NCBI GenBank assembly: GCA_041398565.1
Contig: JAWKUN010000006.1
Coordinates: forward strand, 1-64,000
Source of the DNA: DATGPD01 sp041398565
Lineage (GTDB): Bacteria > Planctomycetota > UBA1135 > UBA2386
DNA length: 64,000 bases
Reading direction: 5' to 3'
A program made the position numbers and the translations under genes. This document shows, in pieces, positions 53,044 through 61,631 of the stretch; position 1 is the first letter of the stretch; the number at the start of each line of letters is the position of its first letter. The notes beneath the pieces were generated by a model. That model saw only the letters and a list, made by a program, of their open reading frames with translations. It was not told the DNA's origin and did no database searches.

Positions 53044-54660
53044 TCAGTGATGGTGATGATCGGCGCCGCCCTCGTCCTGCAGCGCCAGCGACAACGCGAA
53101 CGCACCGCTCTGCACGACCTCGACCCCAGGCTGCAGTTCGGAGTCGGCCGGCACGTCGACCGCCACGAGACGATCGTCACGGTGCAGCAGACGCACCTCG
53201 ATCGGCTCGATCCCGTGGTCGCCGCGGATGAACACGAGCTCGCGGCTGCCGTCTTGTGCCAGCGCCGCGACCGGCAGCACGAACACCGAAGTCAGGCGGC
53301 GCTGCGGCACCCGCAGCAGGTAGCGCAGCCCCACGCGCAACTGCCAGCTGCGCACCCCGGCGGGCCCGTCGGCGGCTCGAACGAGCGGGGCGTTGGCCAC
53401 GCGCGCCAGGGCCACCGTCTCGCCCGCCTCGCTGTCGAGGCGCGAGACGCGCACGCCCTCGAGAGAAGGGCCGGTGTCGGGAACGAGCGGCTCGGCGACG
53501 CAGTCGAGTCCGTCGGCGACGGCGTGTGCCAGGATCCCGGCTTCGCTGCCCAGCGGCGTCACCCGCAGCTGCAGATGGCGTGGGTCGCGCAGGATGGCGA
53601 CGATGTCGCCCGCCGCGACTTCGACGCCGGGACGCACTCGGACTTCGTGCACGTCCCAGTCCGGCGCCGGATGCTCCGGCGCGGCCAGCGCCACCTCGGG
53701 CGCGAAGGCGCCGAGCTCGTACAGCCGGCGAACGGCCGCCAGGGTCTCGCCCTGCTGCAGGAGCGCGCCGATGGCGAGGAAGTGCGCGCCAGCCTCGGGC
53801 TGTTGCCGCAACCACACTGCCAGTTCGGCCGGCAGCAGGCCGTTCGCCGCCAACTCGCCGATCGTGGCGATGACCCACGGCGTGCTGCGCACGCCCGGCG
53901 GCAGCGCCTCGTGCACGGTCTGCGCGGCGCCGGTCCAAAGACCGTTGTGGAGGAGCGCCTGCCGCCACATTGCCTCGTCGAACGCTGGCAGAGCAGCGCC
54001 ACCGGCGACGGCGTCGATCTGCTCGTCGGACAGCCCGTGCTTGTCGAGCTCGGCGACGCGGTGCGCGTACGCCGCCCGTGCCCGGGCCAACTGCTGGCGC
54101 AGGTCGATCGCGCGCTGGCGGGGCAACACCGGCAGATCGCCGTCGCCGCCCGGCTCGGTGAAGGGTTCGATCCGTTGCAGCTCCTGCGCCACGATGTCCA
54201 CCTCGGCGAACGCCTGGCGCAACGAGTGCACCGCGTCGTGCAACGACTCGCTGGCCGGACTCAACAAAGGTCCGGTGAGCGTCAGCGTCGGCCGCGGCAG
54301 CGCGTCGCGCAGCAGACGCAGCACGGGAGCCCCCGCGCGCACGACGGCTCCCGTCGGCACCACCACTTCGAGCACGCGCCCACCGATCGGAGCAACCAGC
54401 GGCTGCACCGTGTCGGGTGCGTCGTCCACGATGGCGGCGATCGCCGCCGTCACGGTCAGGTCGCGACGCTCGGCGGATGCGAAGGTCACGCCGAGATTGT
54501 CGAGCGCGAGCGGCGACAGCTCGGGCGGCTCGGCGTGCCCGCCCGGCGACGCCGGCAGCGACGCGTCGGCGCCGCGGTGACCGACGCTGTAGCCGGTCGC
54601 GAGGCCGGCCACGCTGCACACGACGCCCGCGAACACGCTGACCCAGATCGACCCTCTCAT
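53044..54660 (-). CDS. RND efflux periplasmic adaptor, CzcB-like, with C-terminal His tail
   Basis: A 538-residue membrane-fusion protein. The N-terminal segment RGSIWVSVFAGVVCSVAGLATGYSVG anchors or exports it. The barrel/lipoyl parts are APIGGRVLEVVVPTGAVVRAGAPVLRLL and its partner VRPGVEVAAGDIVAILRDP, separated by a long helical hairpin (about residues 150-330) that docks on the outer-membrane channel. A C-terminal membrane-proximal domain follows. The protein ends GGADHHHH, a natural His cluster fit to bind metal, in keeping with metal export. The start ATG 54660 overlaps the upstream channel gene's stop by 4 bp (ATGA). The pump gene begins 9 bp after its stop. Middle gene of the efflux operon. 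Confidence 0.88.
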   Translation of the reverse strand: MRGSIWVSVFAGVVCSVAGLATGYSVGHRGADASLPASPGGHAEPPELSPLALDNLGVTFASAERRDLTVTAAIAAIVDDAPDTVQPLVAPIGGRVLEVVVPTGAVVRAGAPVLRLLRDALPRPTLTLTGPLLSPASESLHDAVHSLRQAFAEVDIVAQELQRIEPFTEPGGDGDLPVLPRQRAIDLRQQLARARAAYAHRVAELDKHGLSDEQIDAVAGGAALPAFDEAMWRQALLHNGLWTGAAQTVHEALPPGVRSTPWVIATIGELAANGLLPAELAVWLRQQPEAGAHFLAIGALLQQGETLAAVRRLYELGAFAPEVALAAPEHPAPDWDVHEVRVRPGVEVAAGDIVAILRDPRHLQLRVTPLGSEAGILAHAVADGLDCVAEPLVPDTGPSLEGVRVSRLDSEAGETVALARVANAPLVRAADGPAGVRSWQLRVGLRYLLRVPQRRLTSVFVLPVAALAQDGSRELVFIRGDHGIEPIEVRLLHRDDRLVAVDVPADSELQPGVEVVQSGAFALSLALQDEGGADHHHH

Positions 54661-56111
54661 GCGTCCTCCTCGTTGCCGCTCCGCACGAGCGGCGCCAGTT
54701 CGTCGGGCAAGCGCGGGTACGAGGTGCCGCCGAGGTCGAGGAGCGGGCACCCTACCGCTTCTTCGAGCGCGAACCAGGCCGCGTAGAGGTCGCCTGCCGC
54801 CGCGTGGCGCGACACCTCCACTTCCTGCAGTTCGCGTTGCGCTTGGCGTAGGGCGAGAGCGTCGCCGACACCGGCCAGCAGCGCCCGGCGGGCAGCGTCG
54901 GCACCGGTCGCGGCCAGTGGCAGCACGCGCTCGCGCAGCTCCTCGGCGCGGCGCGCGGCAAGGCCGATCTCGACTCGCGCGCGCTCGACCCTGGCCAGCG
55001 CCCGACTGCACGCGACCTCGTAGCGCACGCGCGCCTCCGTGCGAGCGGCGCACGCCGCCGCGACTCCGCGCTGATTGCGCGCGAACAGCGGCAGATCGAT
55101 GCCGAGCGGTAGGCCGAGGATGTGGTAGCTCTCGTTCACCTCGCCTCCCCACGACGGACCGAACGTGACGTCGGGGTACTGCTGCGCGACCTCCAGGCGC
55201 AGGCTCCGCTCCGCCGCCACGTACTCGGCACGCAAACGCAGCAGCTCGGGGTGGTGGTCGACCAACCGGGCGCGCAGGTCGTCCAGTGTCGGCACTGCGG
55301 GCAGGGCCGGCGGCTGGACCTCGGCGAGGAGCATCGGTGCGGCGAGCGCCACGTCGAGGAGCTCGCGCAGCGCAGCCTCGGCCATCGCGGCGTCGCGCTC
55401 GCCGGCCGTGACCTCGGCGCGGGCGCGGGCCTCACCCACCGCCAGCAACGACACGTCGAGCGCGGTGGCGGCGCCGGCTTCGACCAACTCGCGCACTGCC
55501 TGCAGGGCCAACGCCGCGGCGTCGGCGACACCACGCCGCAGCACGACGCCGCGCCGAGCCCACGCGACTTCGATCCAGCGCCGCCGCAGCTCGAGCCAGG
55601 CCTGCCGGAACGTGACCGCCGCGACGATCCGGGCCACTTCGGCCTGCGCCACCAGCAGATCGTCCTGACCGGCGCGCTTGCCGGCGGTGGGCAATGTGAG
55701 TCCGAGCTGGACGAACGGGACGATGCGGTGACCGTCGAGGTCGCCGAGGCCGATGTTCGGTCCGACCTGCAGCGACGCCTGGAGCCACGGCGTCGGCACC
55801 GCCGCGACCGCGCGCGCGCGCACGACTTCGGCGATACGCGTGCGCAACTCCGCGTTGCGGTCGCGCAGCCGATCCGTCGCGCCGGCGAAGGTCAGGACCT
55901 GCCCAGGTGCCAAGCCGTCCGGCAGCGTCGCACGCTGTTCGCCAGCCTCGGCCAGCGTCGCGCGAGCGTCGAGAGGCTGCGGTCGGTAGGCAGCGAAGCC
56001 GCAGCCGGCGGGCAGCAGCAGGCAGCAGCAGCGGAGGCGTGCTCGCCGCCACCGCCGCGGCGGTGCAGGCGAACGCGAGACGAGCACCGAGGGAACACAG
56101 GTCGAAGACAT
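54657..56111 (-). CDS. outer-membrane efflux channel, TolC/CzcC-like lipoprotein
   Basis: A 484-residue protein. The leader CCCLLLPAGCGF ends in a probable lipobox Cys. Two TolC-type repeats are visible as paired long helices and short strands: RTRIAEVVRARAVAAVPTPW, VQLGLTLPTAGKRAGQ, LVDHHPELLRLRAEYVAAER, GPSWGGEVNESYHILGLPLG, IDLPLFARNQRGVAAA, then the coiled part. This is the CzcC/TolC layout in which three subunits make an outer-membrane channel. It is the first core gene of the CzcCBA-like operon and overlaps the adaptor gene by 4 bp. ATG 56111 was chosen because the frame upstream is Arg-rich noise. Confidence 0.86.
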   Translation of the reverse strand: MSSTCVPSVLVSRSPAPPRRWRRARLRCCCLLLPAGCGFAAYRPQPLDARATLAEAGEQRATLPDGLAPGQVLTFAGATDRLRDRNAELRTRIAEVVRARAVAAVPTPWLQASLQVGPNIGLGDLDGHRIVPFVQLGLTLPTAGKRAGQDDLLVAQAEVARIVAAVTFRQAWLELRRRWIEVAWARRGVVLRRGVADAAALALQAVRELVEAGAATALDVSLLAVGEARARAEVTAGERDAAMAEAALRELLDVALAAPMLLAEVQPPALPAVPTLDDLRARLVDHHPELLRLRAEYVAAERSLRLEVAQQYPDVTFGPSWGGEVNESYHILGLPLGIDLPLFARNQRGVAAACAARTEARVRYEVACSRALARVERARVEIGLAARRAEELRERVLPLAATGADAARRALLAGVGDALALRQAQRELQEVEVSRHAAAGDLYAAWFALEEAVGCPLLDLGGTSYPRLPDELAPLVRSGNEEDA

Positions 56112-56188
56112 GGACGCAGCTCGCAAGACGTACGACGTGCCGGCTCCGCCCAGCGGAGGCCGGCGCCACAGCACAGCGAGAGCGTCGG

Positions 56189-56821
56189 CTAGACCTGCAA
56201 GACCACCGACGGACGGACGACCAACCAGCGCGGGCCAGCGCGCCGGCAGGACCTGGCCTCCCGGGTTGGTCCCGCACGACGCGCGACGTGCGCGAATCCC
56301 GCGAGGTCGTCCACCTCCGCGTCGCCGGCGGCAACGCGGCAATACGTCGCAGCGCTACTGCGCTTTTTCGAGCCGTCCGGTCGCGGAGCGCACGCCGGCA
56401 GCTTCCCCACCGACCCGTCAGGCCCGGCACGAGCACTTGCCGGTGCACGCGCCGCGCCGCGCCGCTGCGAGCGACCGCCGCTGCCTGGCAGACGCACCAC
56501 CCGCCCCTCGGTCGCCCACGCCTCGACGTGCGTCCTGCGGGCCACCTCGACCACGACGTCCGAGCACGGTGGCGGAGCCGGCGCAGCCGGGTCGTGCCCA
56601 GCGCCTCGCACGGCGGCGCCCGCGTGTTCGTGGCACGGGCATCCCGCCGACTGCGGGGGCGCGACGTCGACGTGGTGCGCACCGAAGCACACGCGCACGC
56701 CACCGTCGGGCACCGCGACGACGAGCACCGCCGCGAGGTGGATGGCCCAGGTCGCGGCCCATCGCGCGATCCAGGACGCGATCCAGCGGCAGGCGAGCGA
56801 GTAGGCGAACGACAAGGTCAC
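56189..56821 (-). CDS. probable small Cys/His-rich protein at the head of the metal-efflux operon
   Basis: An open frame of 210 residues. The N-terminal third is plausible protein: a hydrophobic helix (WAATWAIHLAAVLVVAVPDG) then a Cys/His-rich stretch, VRVCFGAHHVDVAPPQSAGC, PCHEHAGAAV and PPPCSDVVVEV. Such short envelope proteins with putative metal ligands often precede CzcCBA operons. The rest is Arg/Ala/Gly-rich and much less convincing, so the true reading frame may differ there, through an internal frameshift or a shorter gene. It ends 77 bp before the channel gene on the same strand. Treat it as a candidate metal-sensing or metal-binding partner. Confidence 0.45.
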   Translation of the reverse strand: MTLSFAYSLACRWIASWIARWAATWAIHLAAVLVVAVPDGGVRVCFGAHHVDVAPPQSAGCPCHEHAGAAVRGAGHDPAAPAPPPCSDVVVEVARRTHVEAWATEGRVVRLPGSGGRSQRRGAARAPASARAGPDGSVGKLPACAPRPDGSKKRSSAATYCRVAAGDAEVDDLAGFAHVARRAGPTREARSCRRAGPRWLVVRPSVVLQV

Positions 56822-57136
56822 GTCCCGAGGACCGCAAGCCTAGCCCGACCTCCACGTGAGCGTGCGCTGCGAGTGCGTCGAAATCGCCCGCTGCCGAGAA
56901 CCGCGCGGACGGCGCGCCGGCGGTCCGACGGCGACCTAGCCTCGTCCCCCGCGCCAACGTTGCCGACGCTCGGTCCGGCGCGCCCTTCCCTCGTCGGTTG
57001 CTCCAGTTCGTTGCCCCTGGTCCTTGTTCTTCGTCCGTTGCGCCTCGCCCGTTGCACGCCGACGAGGCGGGCGTGTAAACGGAGCCTCGGCATACGCGCC
57101 CGTCCTCGCCGCCGCCGTGATCCTCGCCCCCACTCG
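56822..57136. other. divergent intergenic region, 315 bp, with degenerate tandem motif
   Basis: The gap lies between the efflux operon and the MBL-fold gene. It holds a run of degenerate GTTGC-ending repeats (56991-57055). No gene is seen. A promoter for each side is expected, but no strong box is visible. Confidence 0.5.
56991..57055 (+). repeat. degenerate tandem motif, about five copies
   Basis: Successive units TCGTCGGTTGC, AGTTCGTTGC, GGTCCTTGTTC, TTCGTCCGTTGC and CTCGCCCGTTGC are spaced 11-15 nt apart. Four of the five end in GTTGC. This resembles iteron-like or degenerate heptanucleotide repeats and could be a binding array upstream of the 57137 gene. Confidence 0.5.
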
Positions 57137-57901
57137 ATGACCCTCACCCTCACCGTCCTGGGTTCGGGCACTGCCATCCCGGAGCCCGATCGTTTCCCCG
57201 CAGGCTACCTGGTACAGGGCGCCGGCGAGACGGTCCTCGTCGACTGCGGGCCAGGTGTGCTGCGGCGCTTGGCAGCCACCGGCACCGGGCTCGAGGACCT
57301 GACCGCGGTCCTCCTCACCCACTTCCACACCGACCACTGCGCCGACGTCGCCGCGCTGCTCTTCGCCCTGCGCAACCCGCGCTACGCCGGCCGGCCGCCG
57401 CTGCGGCTCTGGGCCGCGCCCGGCCTGCGGACCTGGCTGGCGCACCTGACCGCGGCGTGGCCGTGGCTGCGACCGCGTAGCGACACCGACCTCGAGCTTC
57501 GCGAACTGGAGCCCGGCGAGCATCGGCTCGGGCGCCTGCGGGTCGCGGCCTACCCGGTGAACCACACGGCCGAGAGTCTGGCCTACCGCCTGACGACCGA
57601 CGAGGGCCTCGGGCCGCTGACGTTCAGCGGCGATGCCGACGAGGGCCTCGGCCTGGTCGACGCCGCCCGCGGTGCGCGCCTGTTCGTGTGCGACGCCGCC
57701 TTCCCCGACCAGGCGTACGTGCCCGGCCACCTCACCCCGGGACGGGCCGGGCGGGTCGCGGCGGCGGCCGGAGCGACGACGCTCTGCCTCACGCACTTCT
57801 ATCCCGAGTGCCAGGGCACGGATCTGCTCGCCCAGGCCCGTGCCACCTTCGGCGGCGAGGTCGTGCTCGCGCACGACTCGAGACGCTTCGAACTCGCGTG
57901 A
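57137..57901 (+). CDS. MBL-fold hydrolase (ribonuclease Z/arylsulfatase-like)
   Basis: A 254-residue cytoplasmic metallo-beta-lactamase-fold protein. MTLTLTVLGSGTAIPEPDRF is the usual opening of ribonuclease Z-type members. LLTHFHTDHCADVAALLFAL provides the H-x-H-x-D-H zinc site. Further ligands are in YPVNHTAES, FSGDADEG (where ribonuclease Z has GDT) and LTHFYPE (late His). The lack of an exosite insertion and the GDA variant make tRNase Z unlikely; a hydrolase for small phospho- or sulfo-esters is more probable. The ATG at 57137 fits the family start. It lies upstream of htpG on the same strand with 183 bp between. Confidence 0.87.
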   Translation: MTLTLTVLGSGTAIPEPDRFPAGYLVQGAGETVLVDCGPGVLRRLAATGTGLEDLTAVLLTHFHTDHCADVAALLFALRNPRYAGRPPLRLWAAPGLRTWLAHLTAAWPWLRPRSDTDLELRELEPGEHRLGRLRVAAYPVNHTAESLAYRLTTDEGLGPLTFSGDADEGLGLVDAARGARLFVCDAAFPDQAYVPGHLTPGRAGRVAAAAGATTLCLTHFYPECQGTDLLAQARATFGGEVVLAHDSRRFELA

Positions 57902-57949
57902 GCGGCACCGGCGCGCGGGGCCGACTGGCCACCGCGCCGCTCGTTGCGT

Positions 57950-57973
57950 CGCTCACCAGGCCGCTCACCAGGC
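57950..57973 (+). repeat. 12-bp tandem duplication
   Basis: Two adjacent exact copies of CGCTCACCAGGC between the MBL-fold gene and htpG. It is probably a slippage product; no function is inferred. Confidence 0.7.
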
Positions 57974-58084
57974 CGGCGTCACGGCAGCCGAGCGCCGCCC
58001 TTTACCACCCCGGGGCCACGAGCTAAGAAGACGGCCCGATTGGGCCACGTCCCGTCGCAATCTCGTCGCCGCCGAAATGCAATC

Positions 58085-60001
58085 ATGACCACGCAAGAAG
58101 CCCAGAAGTTCTCGTTCCAGGCCGAGGTCAACGAGGTCCTCTCGATCGTCGTCAACTCGCTCTACAGCCACAAAGAGATCTTCCTGCGCGAACTGATCAG
58201 CAACGCCAGCGACGCGCTGGACCACCTGTCGTTCAAGGCACTGACCGACCACTCGCTCCTGGGGAACGACAAGGACCTGCAGATCCACCTGATCCCGGAC
58301 GCCGAGGCGCGCACGCTCACCATCCGCGACAACGGCGTCGGCATGACCCGCGACGAGTTGGTGTCGCACCTCGGCACCATCGCCCGCTCGGGGAGCAAGA
58401 AGCTGATGCAGTCGTTGGCCGCCGACAAGAAGAAGGACGTGTCGCTCATCGGGCAGTTCGGCGTCGGCTTCTACTCGGGCTATCTGGTCGCCGACCGCAT
58501 CACCGTGATCTCGCGCGCCGCCGGCAGCGACGAAGCCTGGCAGTGGTCGAGCGAAGCCAAGGGCGAGTTCACGGTCGAGAAGGCCGAGCGCGCCACGCGC
58601 GGCACCGACATCGTCCTGCACCTCAAGGCCGACGAGAGCGAGTTTCTCGAGGAGTGGCGCCTCAAGAGCTTGGTGCGCAAGTACTCGGACTACGTGCGAC
58701 ACCCGATCCGCATGCAGGTCACCCGGAAGGAGAAGGTCGACGACAAGGAGCAGGAGAAGACCGAGCTGGAGACGGTGAACTCGGCGCGCGCGCTGTGGGC
58801 GCGCCCGAAGAGCGAGGTCACCGCCGAGCAGTACGAGGAGTTCTACAAGCACCTCAGCCACGACTGGGAGAAGCCGCTGGCGTGGACGCACTTCAAGGTG
58901 GAAGGCACGCAAGAGCTGACCGGCCTGCTCTTCGTCCCGCGCAAGCCGCCGTTCGACTTGTTCGATCGCAACCGCAAGGGCCTGCGCCTGTTCGTCAAGC
59001 GCGTCTTCATCATGGACGACTGCGAGGAGATCCTGCCCGAGTGGCTGCGCTTCATGGTCGGCGTCGTCGACTCGGAGGACCTGCCGCTCAATGTCAGCCG
59101 CGAGATCCTGCAGCAGGACCGCACCACCAAGATGATCCGCAAGCAGGTGGTGAAGCACGCGCTGGCGTTGCTCGAAGAACTGGCCAAGGAGGGCGAGATC
59201 GTCGAGAAGGACGACGACAAGGAGACCAAGGTCGAGCGCTACGGAGTCTTCTGGCAGAACTTCGGTCGCATCCTCAAGGAGGGCGTCCACTACGAGCCGA
59301 CCGCGCGCGAGCAGATCGCCGATCTGCTGCGTTACCCGACCTCGACGCAGGGGGGCCAGACCTCGCTCGGCGACTACGTCCAGCGCATGCAGAAGGACCA
59401 GCCCGGCATCTACTACCTGGCTGCCGACAACCTGGACACGGCCAAGAACAGCCCGCACATCGAGGCGTTGCGCGCGCGCGATCTGGAGGTGCTCTACATG
59501 GTCGATCCGGTCGACGAGTGGGTCGTCGACGCGCTGGGCAGCTTCCAGGAGAAGAAGTTCATCGCCGCTGCCAAGGGCGCGCTCGATCTCCCCGAGAGCG
59601 ACGAGGCCAAGAAGAAGCACGAGGAGCAGGCGGGCGCGTTGGCCGACCTGGTGGCCGCGATGCGCAATGCCCTGGCCGACGACGTCAAGGAGGTGCGGGT
59701 CACCCACCGCCTCACCGACTCGCCCGCATGCCTGGTGAGCGAAGAGCACGGGATGAGCGCGCACGTCGAGCGCATGCTGCGCGCGCAGGGCCAGGACCTG
59801 CCCAAGCAGAAGCGCATCCTCGAGCTCAACCCGACGCACGCCGCGGTGCAGCGCCTCGACGCGTTGCGTCAGTCCGGTCAAGAGACCGAACTGCGGGAGT
59901 GGAGCCAGCTCCTCTACGACCAGGCGCTGGTCGCCGAGGGCAGCCTGCCCGAGGACCCCGCGCGCCTGGCTCGCGCCATCGCCAAGCTGATGGCGCGGTA
60001 G
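58085..60001 (+). CDS. htpG: molecular chaperone HtpG (bacterial Hsp90)
   Basis: A 638-residue ATP-dependent chaperone. The GHKL ATPase domain spans about residues 1-225: FQAEVNEVLSIVVNSLYSHK, EIFLRELISNASDALDHL, TIRDNGVGMT and GQFGVGFYSGYLVADRI. The middle domain follows (WEKPLAWTHFKVEGTQELTG, LPLNVSREILQQDRTTKMIR with the conserved catalytic-loop Arg). The C-terminal dimerisation domain ends at ARAIAKLMAR. Length and motifs are those of a standard HtpG. The charged linker KKEKVDDKEQEKTE type segment (about 215-225) is short. It helps fold or activate client proteins in the cytosol. ATG 58085 gives the family N terminus. A weak hairpin follows the stop. Confidence 0.97.
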   Translation: MTTQEAQKFSFQAEVNEVLSIVVNSLYSHKEIFLRELISNASDALDHLSFKALTDHSLLGNDKDLQIHLIPDAEARTLTIRDNGVGMTRDELVSHLGTIARSGSKKLMQSLAADKKKDVSLIGQFGVGFYSGYLVADRITVISRAAGSDEAWQWSSEAKGEFTVEKAERATRGTDIVLHLKADESEFLEEWRLKSLVRKYSDYVRHPIRMQVTRKEKVDDKEQEKTELETVNSARALWARPKSEVTAEQYEEFYKHLSHDWEKPLAWTHFKVEGTQELTGLLFVPRKPPFDLFDRNRKGLRLFVKRVFIMDDCEEILPEWLRFMVGVVDSEDLPLNVSREILQQDRTTKMIRKQVVKHALALLEELAKEGEIVEKDDDKETKVERYGVFWQNFGRILKEGVHYEPTAREQIADLLRYPTSTQGGQTSLGDYVQRMQKDQPGIYYLAADNLDTAKNSPHIEALRARDLEVLYMVDPVDEWVVDALGSFQEKKFIAAAKGALDLPESDEAKKKHEEQAGALADLVAAMRNALADDVKEVRVTHRLTDSPACLVSEEHGMSAHVERMLRAQGQDLPKQKRILELNPTHAAVQRLDALRQSGQETELREWSQLLYDQALVAEGSLPEDPARLARAIAKLMAR

Positions 60002-60006
60002 CGCCG

Positions 60007-60025
60007 GCTGCCGAGGGCCGGCAGC
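60007..60025 (+). terminator. possible weak hairpin terminator after htpG
   Basis: GCTGCCG and CGGCAGC form a 7-bp stem around AGGGC a few bases after the htpG stop. No U-tract follows, so it is at best a Rho-assisted or mRNA-protecting structure. Confidence 0.25.
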
Positions 60026-60173
60026 TCCCCACGGTCCGGTCGCAGAGAACGCCGGCCGCCCTTGCGCACGGGCACTCGGCGTGCTGGATGCCGCGCCCCG
60101 ACGCCGGCCCGTAGACACGTCCCGAGAACTCCCCGGCCGCGACGGGCTGGCTGCCGACGAATCGGTCAGGCTG

Positions 60174-60179
60174 TACGAT
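60174..60179 (+). promoter_or_regulatory. candidate -10 box (TACGAT) before the SGNH hydrolase gene
   Basis: TACGAT ends 7 nt before GTG 60187, again with no Shine-Dalgarno sequence between them. Confidence 0.36.
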
Positions 60180-60186
60180 CGCCGCT

Positions 60187-61140
60187 GTGAGAGCGACGCG
60201 TCGCGCTGCCCTGCTCTGCGCCGGTATTGCGTTCGGGCTACTGGTGTGCGAGGTCGGGCTGAGGCTGTTCGCACCGACCAGAATCGTGCTCCCAGGTACG
60301 GAGCTGGAGGTCTGGCGGCGAGGCTCGGAGGTGTTCCGCAGGCACATCGAGCCCGATCCCGATCTGGGCTACGGTCCGATCCTCGGCACGGATGCCTACG
60401 ACCAGTACGGCACCCTGCGCAACGACTACCAGCTGGAGAAGACGAAGGGCGTCGTCCGGCTACTGTTCATCGGAGATTCGGTCACGTCGCGCGGCAAGAT
60501 CGTCGCCGCCCTACGCGAGCGCTGTGGCGAGGGCTTCGAGTACTGGAACGCAGGGGTGGAGGGCTACAACACTCGACAAGAGGTCGCGTGGTATCTGCGC
60601 CACAATTGGCGGATACGGCCCGACCACGTCATCCTCACCTTGCATCCGAACGACTTCTCGGCCGGTCTGGTCGCGGTCGACGACGAAGAGGGCAAGCTGG
60701 CGATGTTCGCGACGGGGAACCGCTTCGATCTCTCCAGCCCGTGGCTCTTCCGTCACAGCGAGATCTACCGGCGCTACGTCCTCGCACGAGCCTCACTGAT
60801 GTCGCCCTACACGGTCGAGGACGGGATCGCCGACGTGCGCAAAGCTCTCGAGCGCTTGCGAGACCGCCTCCGTACCGACGACGTCGGCCTGTCGATCGTC
60901 GTACTGCCCACCATTCGCCCACCGACGGAGTGGACCGATTCCGATCGCCGGGTCCACACCGCGGCGCTCGGAGTAGTGAGCGAGCTGTCAGTACGGGCCT
61001 TCGACCTGCTTCCGGCCCTCAACCGAGCGGTCGCGGATCACCTACCGCTCGGCGAGATCCCCGGCGATACCTGGCACCCGAGCCGGGAGCTGGCTGGCGT
61101 CATGGCTGAGCACTTGATCGCAGCCAAGCTCTTGCACTGA
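60187..61140 (+). CDS. membrane-anchored or secreted SGNH/GDSL hydrolase
   Basis: A 317-residue protein. The N-terminal segment ALLCAGIAFGLLVCEVGLRL is a signal anchor. The SGNH fold follows: VVRLLFIGDSVTSRGKI carries block I (GDS, nucleophile Ser), WNAGVEGYNTRQEVAW contains block II Gly, HPNDFSAG block III (Asn), and DTWHPSRELAGVMAEHL the late Asp-x-x-His dyad. All catalytic residues are present. Relatives deacetylate or deacylate polysaccharides or lipids on the cell surface. The substrate is not readable. The GTG at 60187 starts directly after a TACGAT box. It appears monocistronic. Confidence 0.86.
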   Translation: MRATRRAALLCAGIAFGLLVCEVGLRLFAPTRIVLPGTELEVWRRGSEVFRRHIEPDPDLGYGPILGTDAYDQYGTLRNDYQLEKTKGVVRLLFIGDSVTSRGKIVAALRERCGEGFEYWNAGVEGYNTRQEVAWYLRHNWRIRPDHVILTLHPNDFSAGLVAVDDEEGKLAMFATGNRFDLSSPWLFRHSEIYRRYVLARASLMSPYTVEDGIADVRKALERLRDRLRTDDVGLSIVVLPTIRPPTEWTDSDRRVHTAALGVVSELSVRAFDLLPALNRAVADHLPLGEIPGDTWHPSRELAGVMAEHLIAAKLLH

Positions 61141-61631
61141 CCGCACGTCGGCCGCGGCGCTCGCCCGGGCCGACCGTCCACGCTGCTGTCGCAGGAACAA
61201 GCACATGCAAGCGGCCGTGGCACAGCGCGTCCCCCACGATGTGCGTCGAGGATCATGAGGACCTCGGGCGCACGTCGACACGACGCAACGTCGCTCGCAA
61301 GTCATCCCGACCGCGACAGAGACGCGCCGCTGTGCGCTTTTCGGCAACTTCTGCAGTCTTTTTTGCCGCTGGCCCGGACCGCGCCGAAGCGAGAGCCAGC
61401 GCCGAATGCGCGCGTGTAGGCCGCGAATGGCCGCAGTGCGATCCACCAGCGTCCGACAGCCGCCCCGACGGAGGGATCCAACCTTGCACCGACGATCATC
61501 ATACGCAAACTCGCTGGTGCGGAGCGTCGGCAGCGATCGGCGGTGCGCGGGGTCGCCGGCACTGGGCCTGTGGCCTCCTCACGGATCGACTTCAGACGGG
61601 CAGGGCGCCTCGAGTGCCCGCCCTTGCTCTC
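61141..61631. other. intergenic region, 491 bp
   Basis: No credible gene lies here; the frames that cross it are Arg- and Ser-rich noise. An AT-richer patch with a T6 run lies near 61359-61365, flanked by GGCAA and TTGCC, but it is not a clear terminator. A promoter for the methyltransferase operon is expected here. Confidence 0.45.

Noticed and set aside
61359..61365. T6 run (and similar runs near 16329 and 43027) as intrinsic terminators
   Set aside because: No stable GC stem sits directly before the T run, and the locations are not at gene ends.
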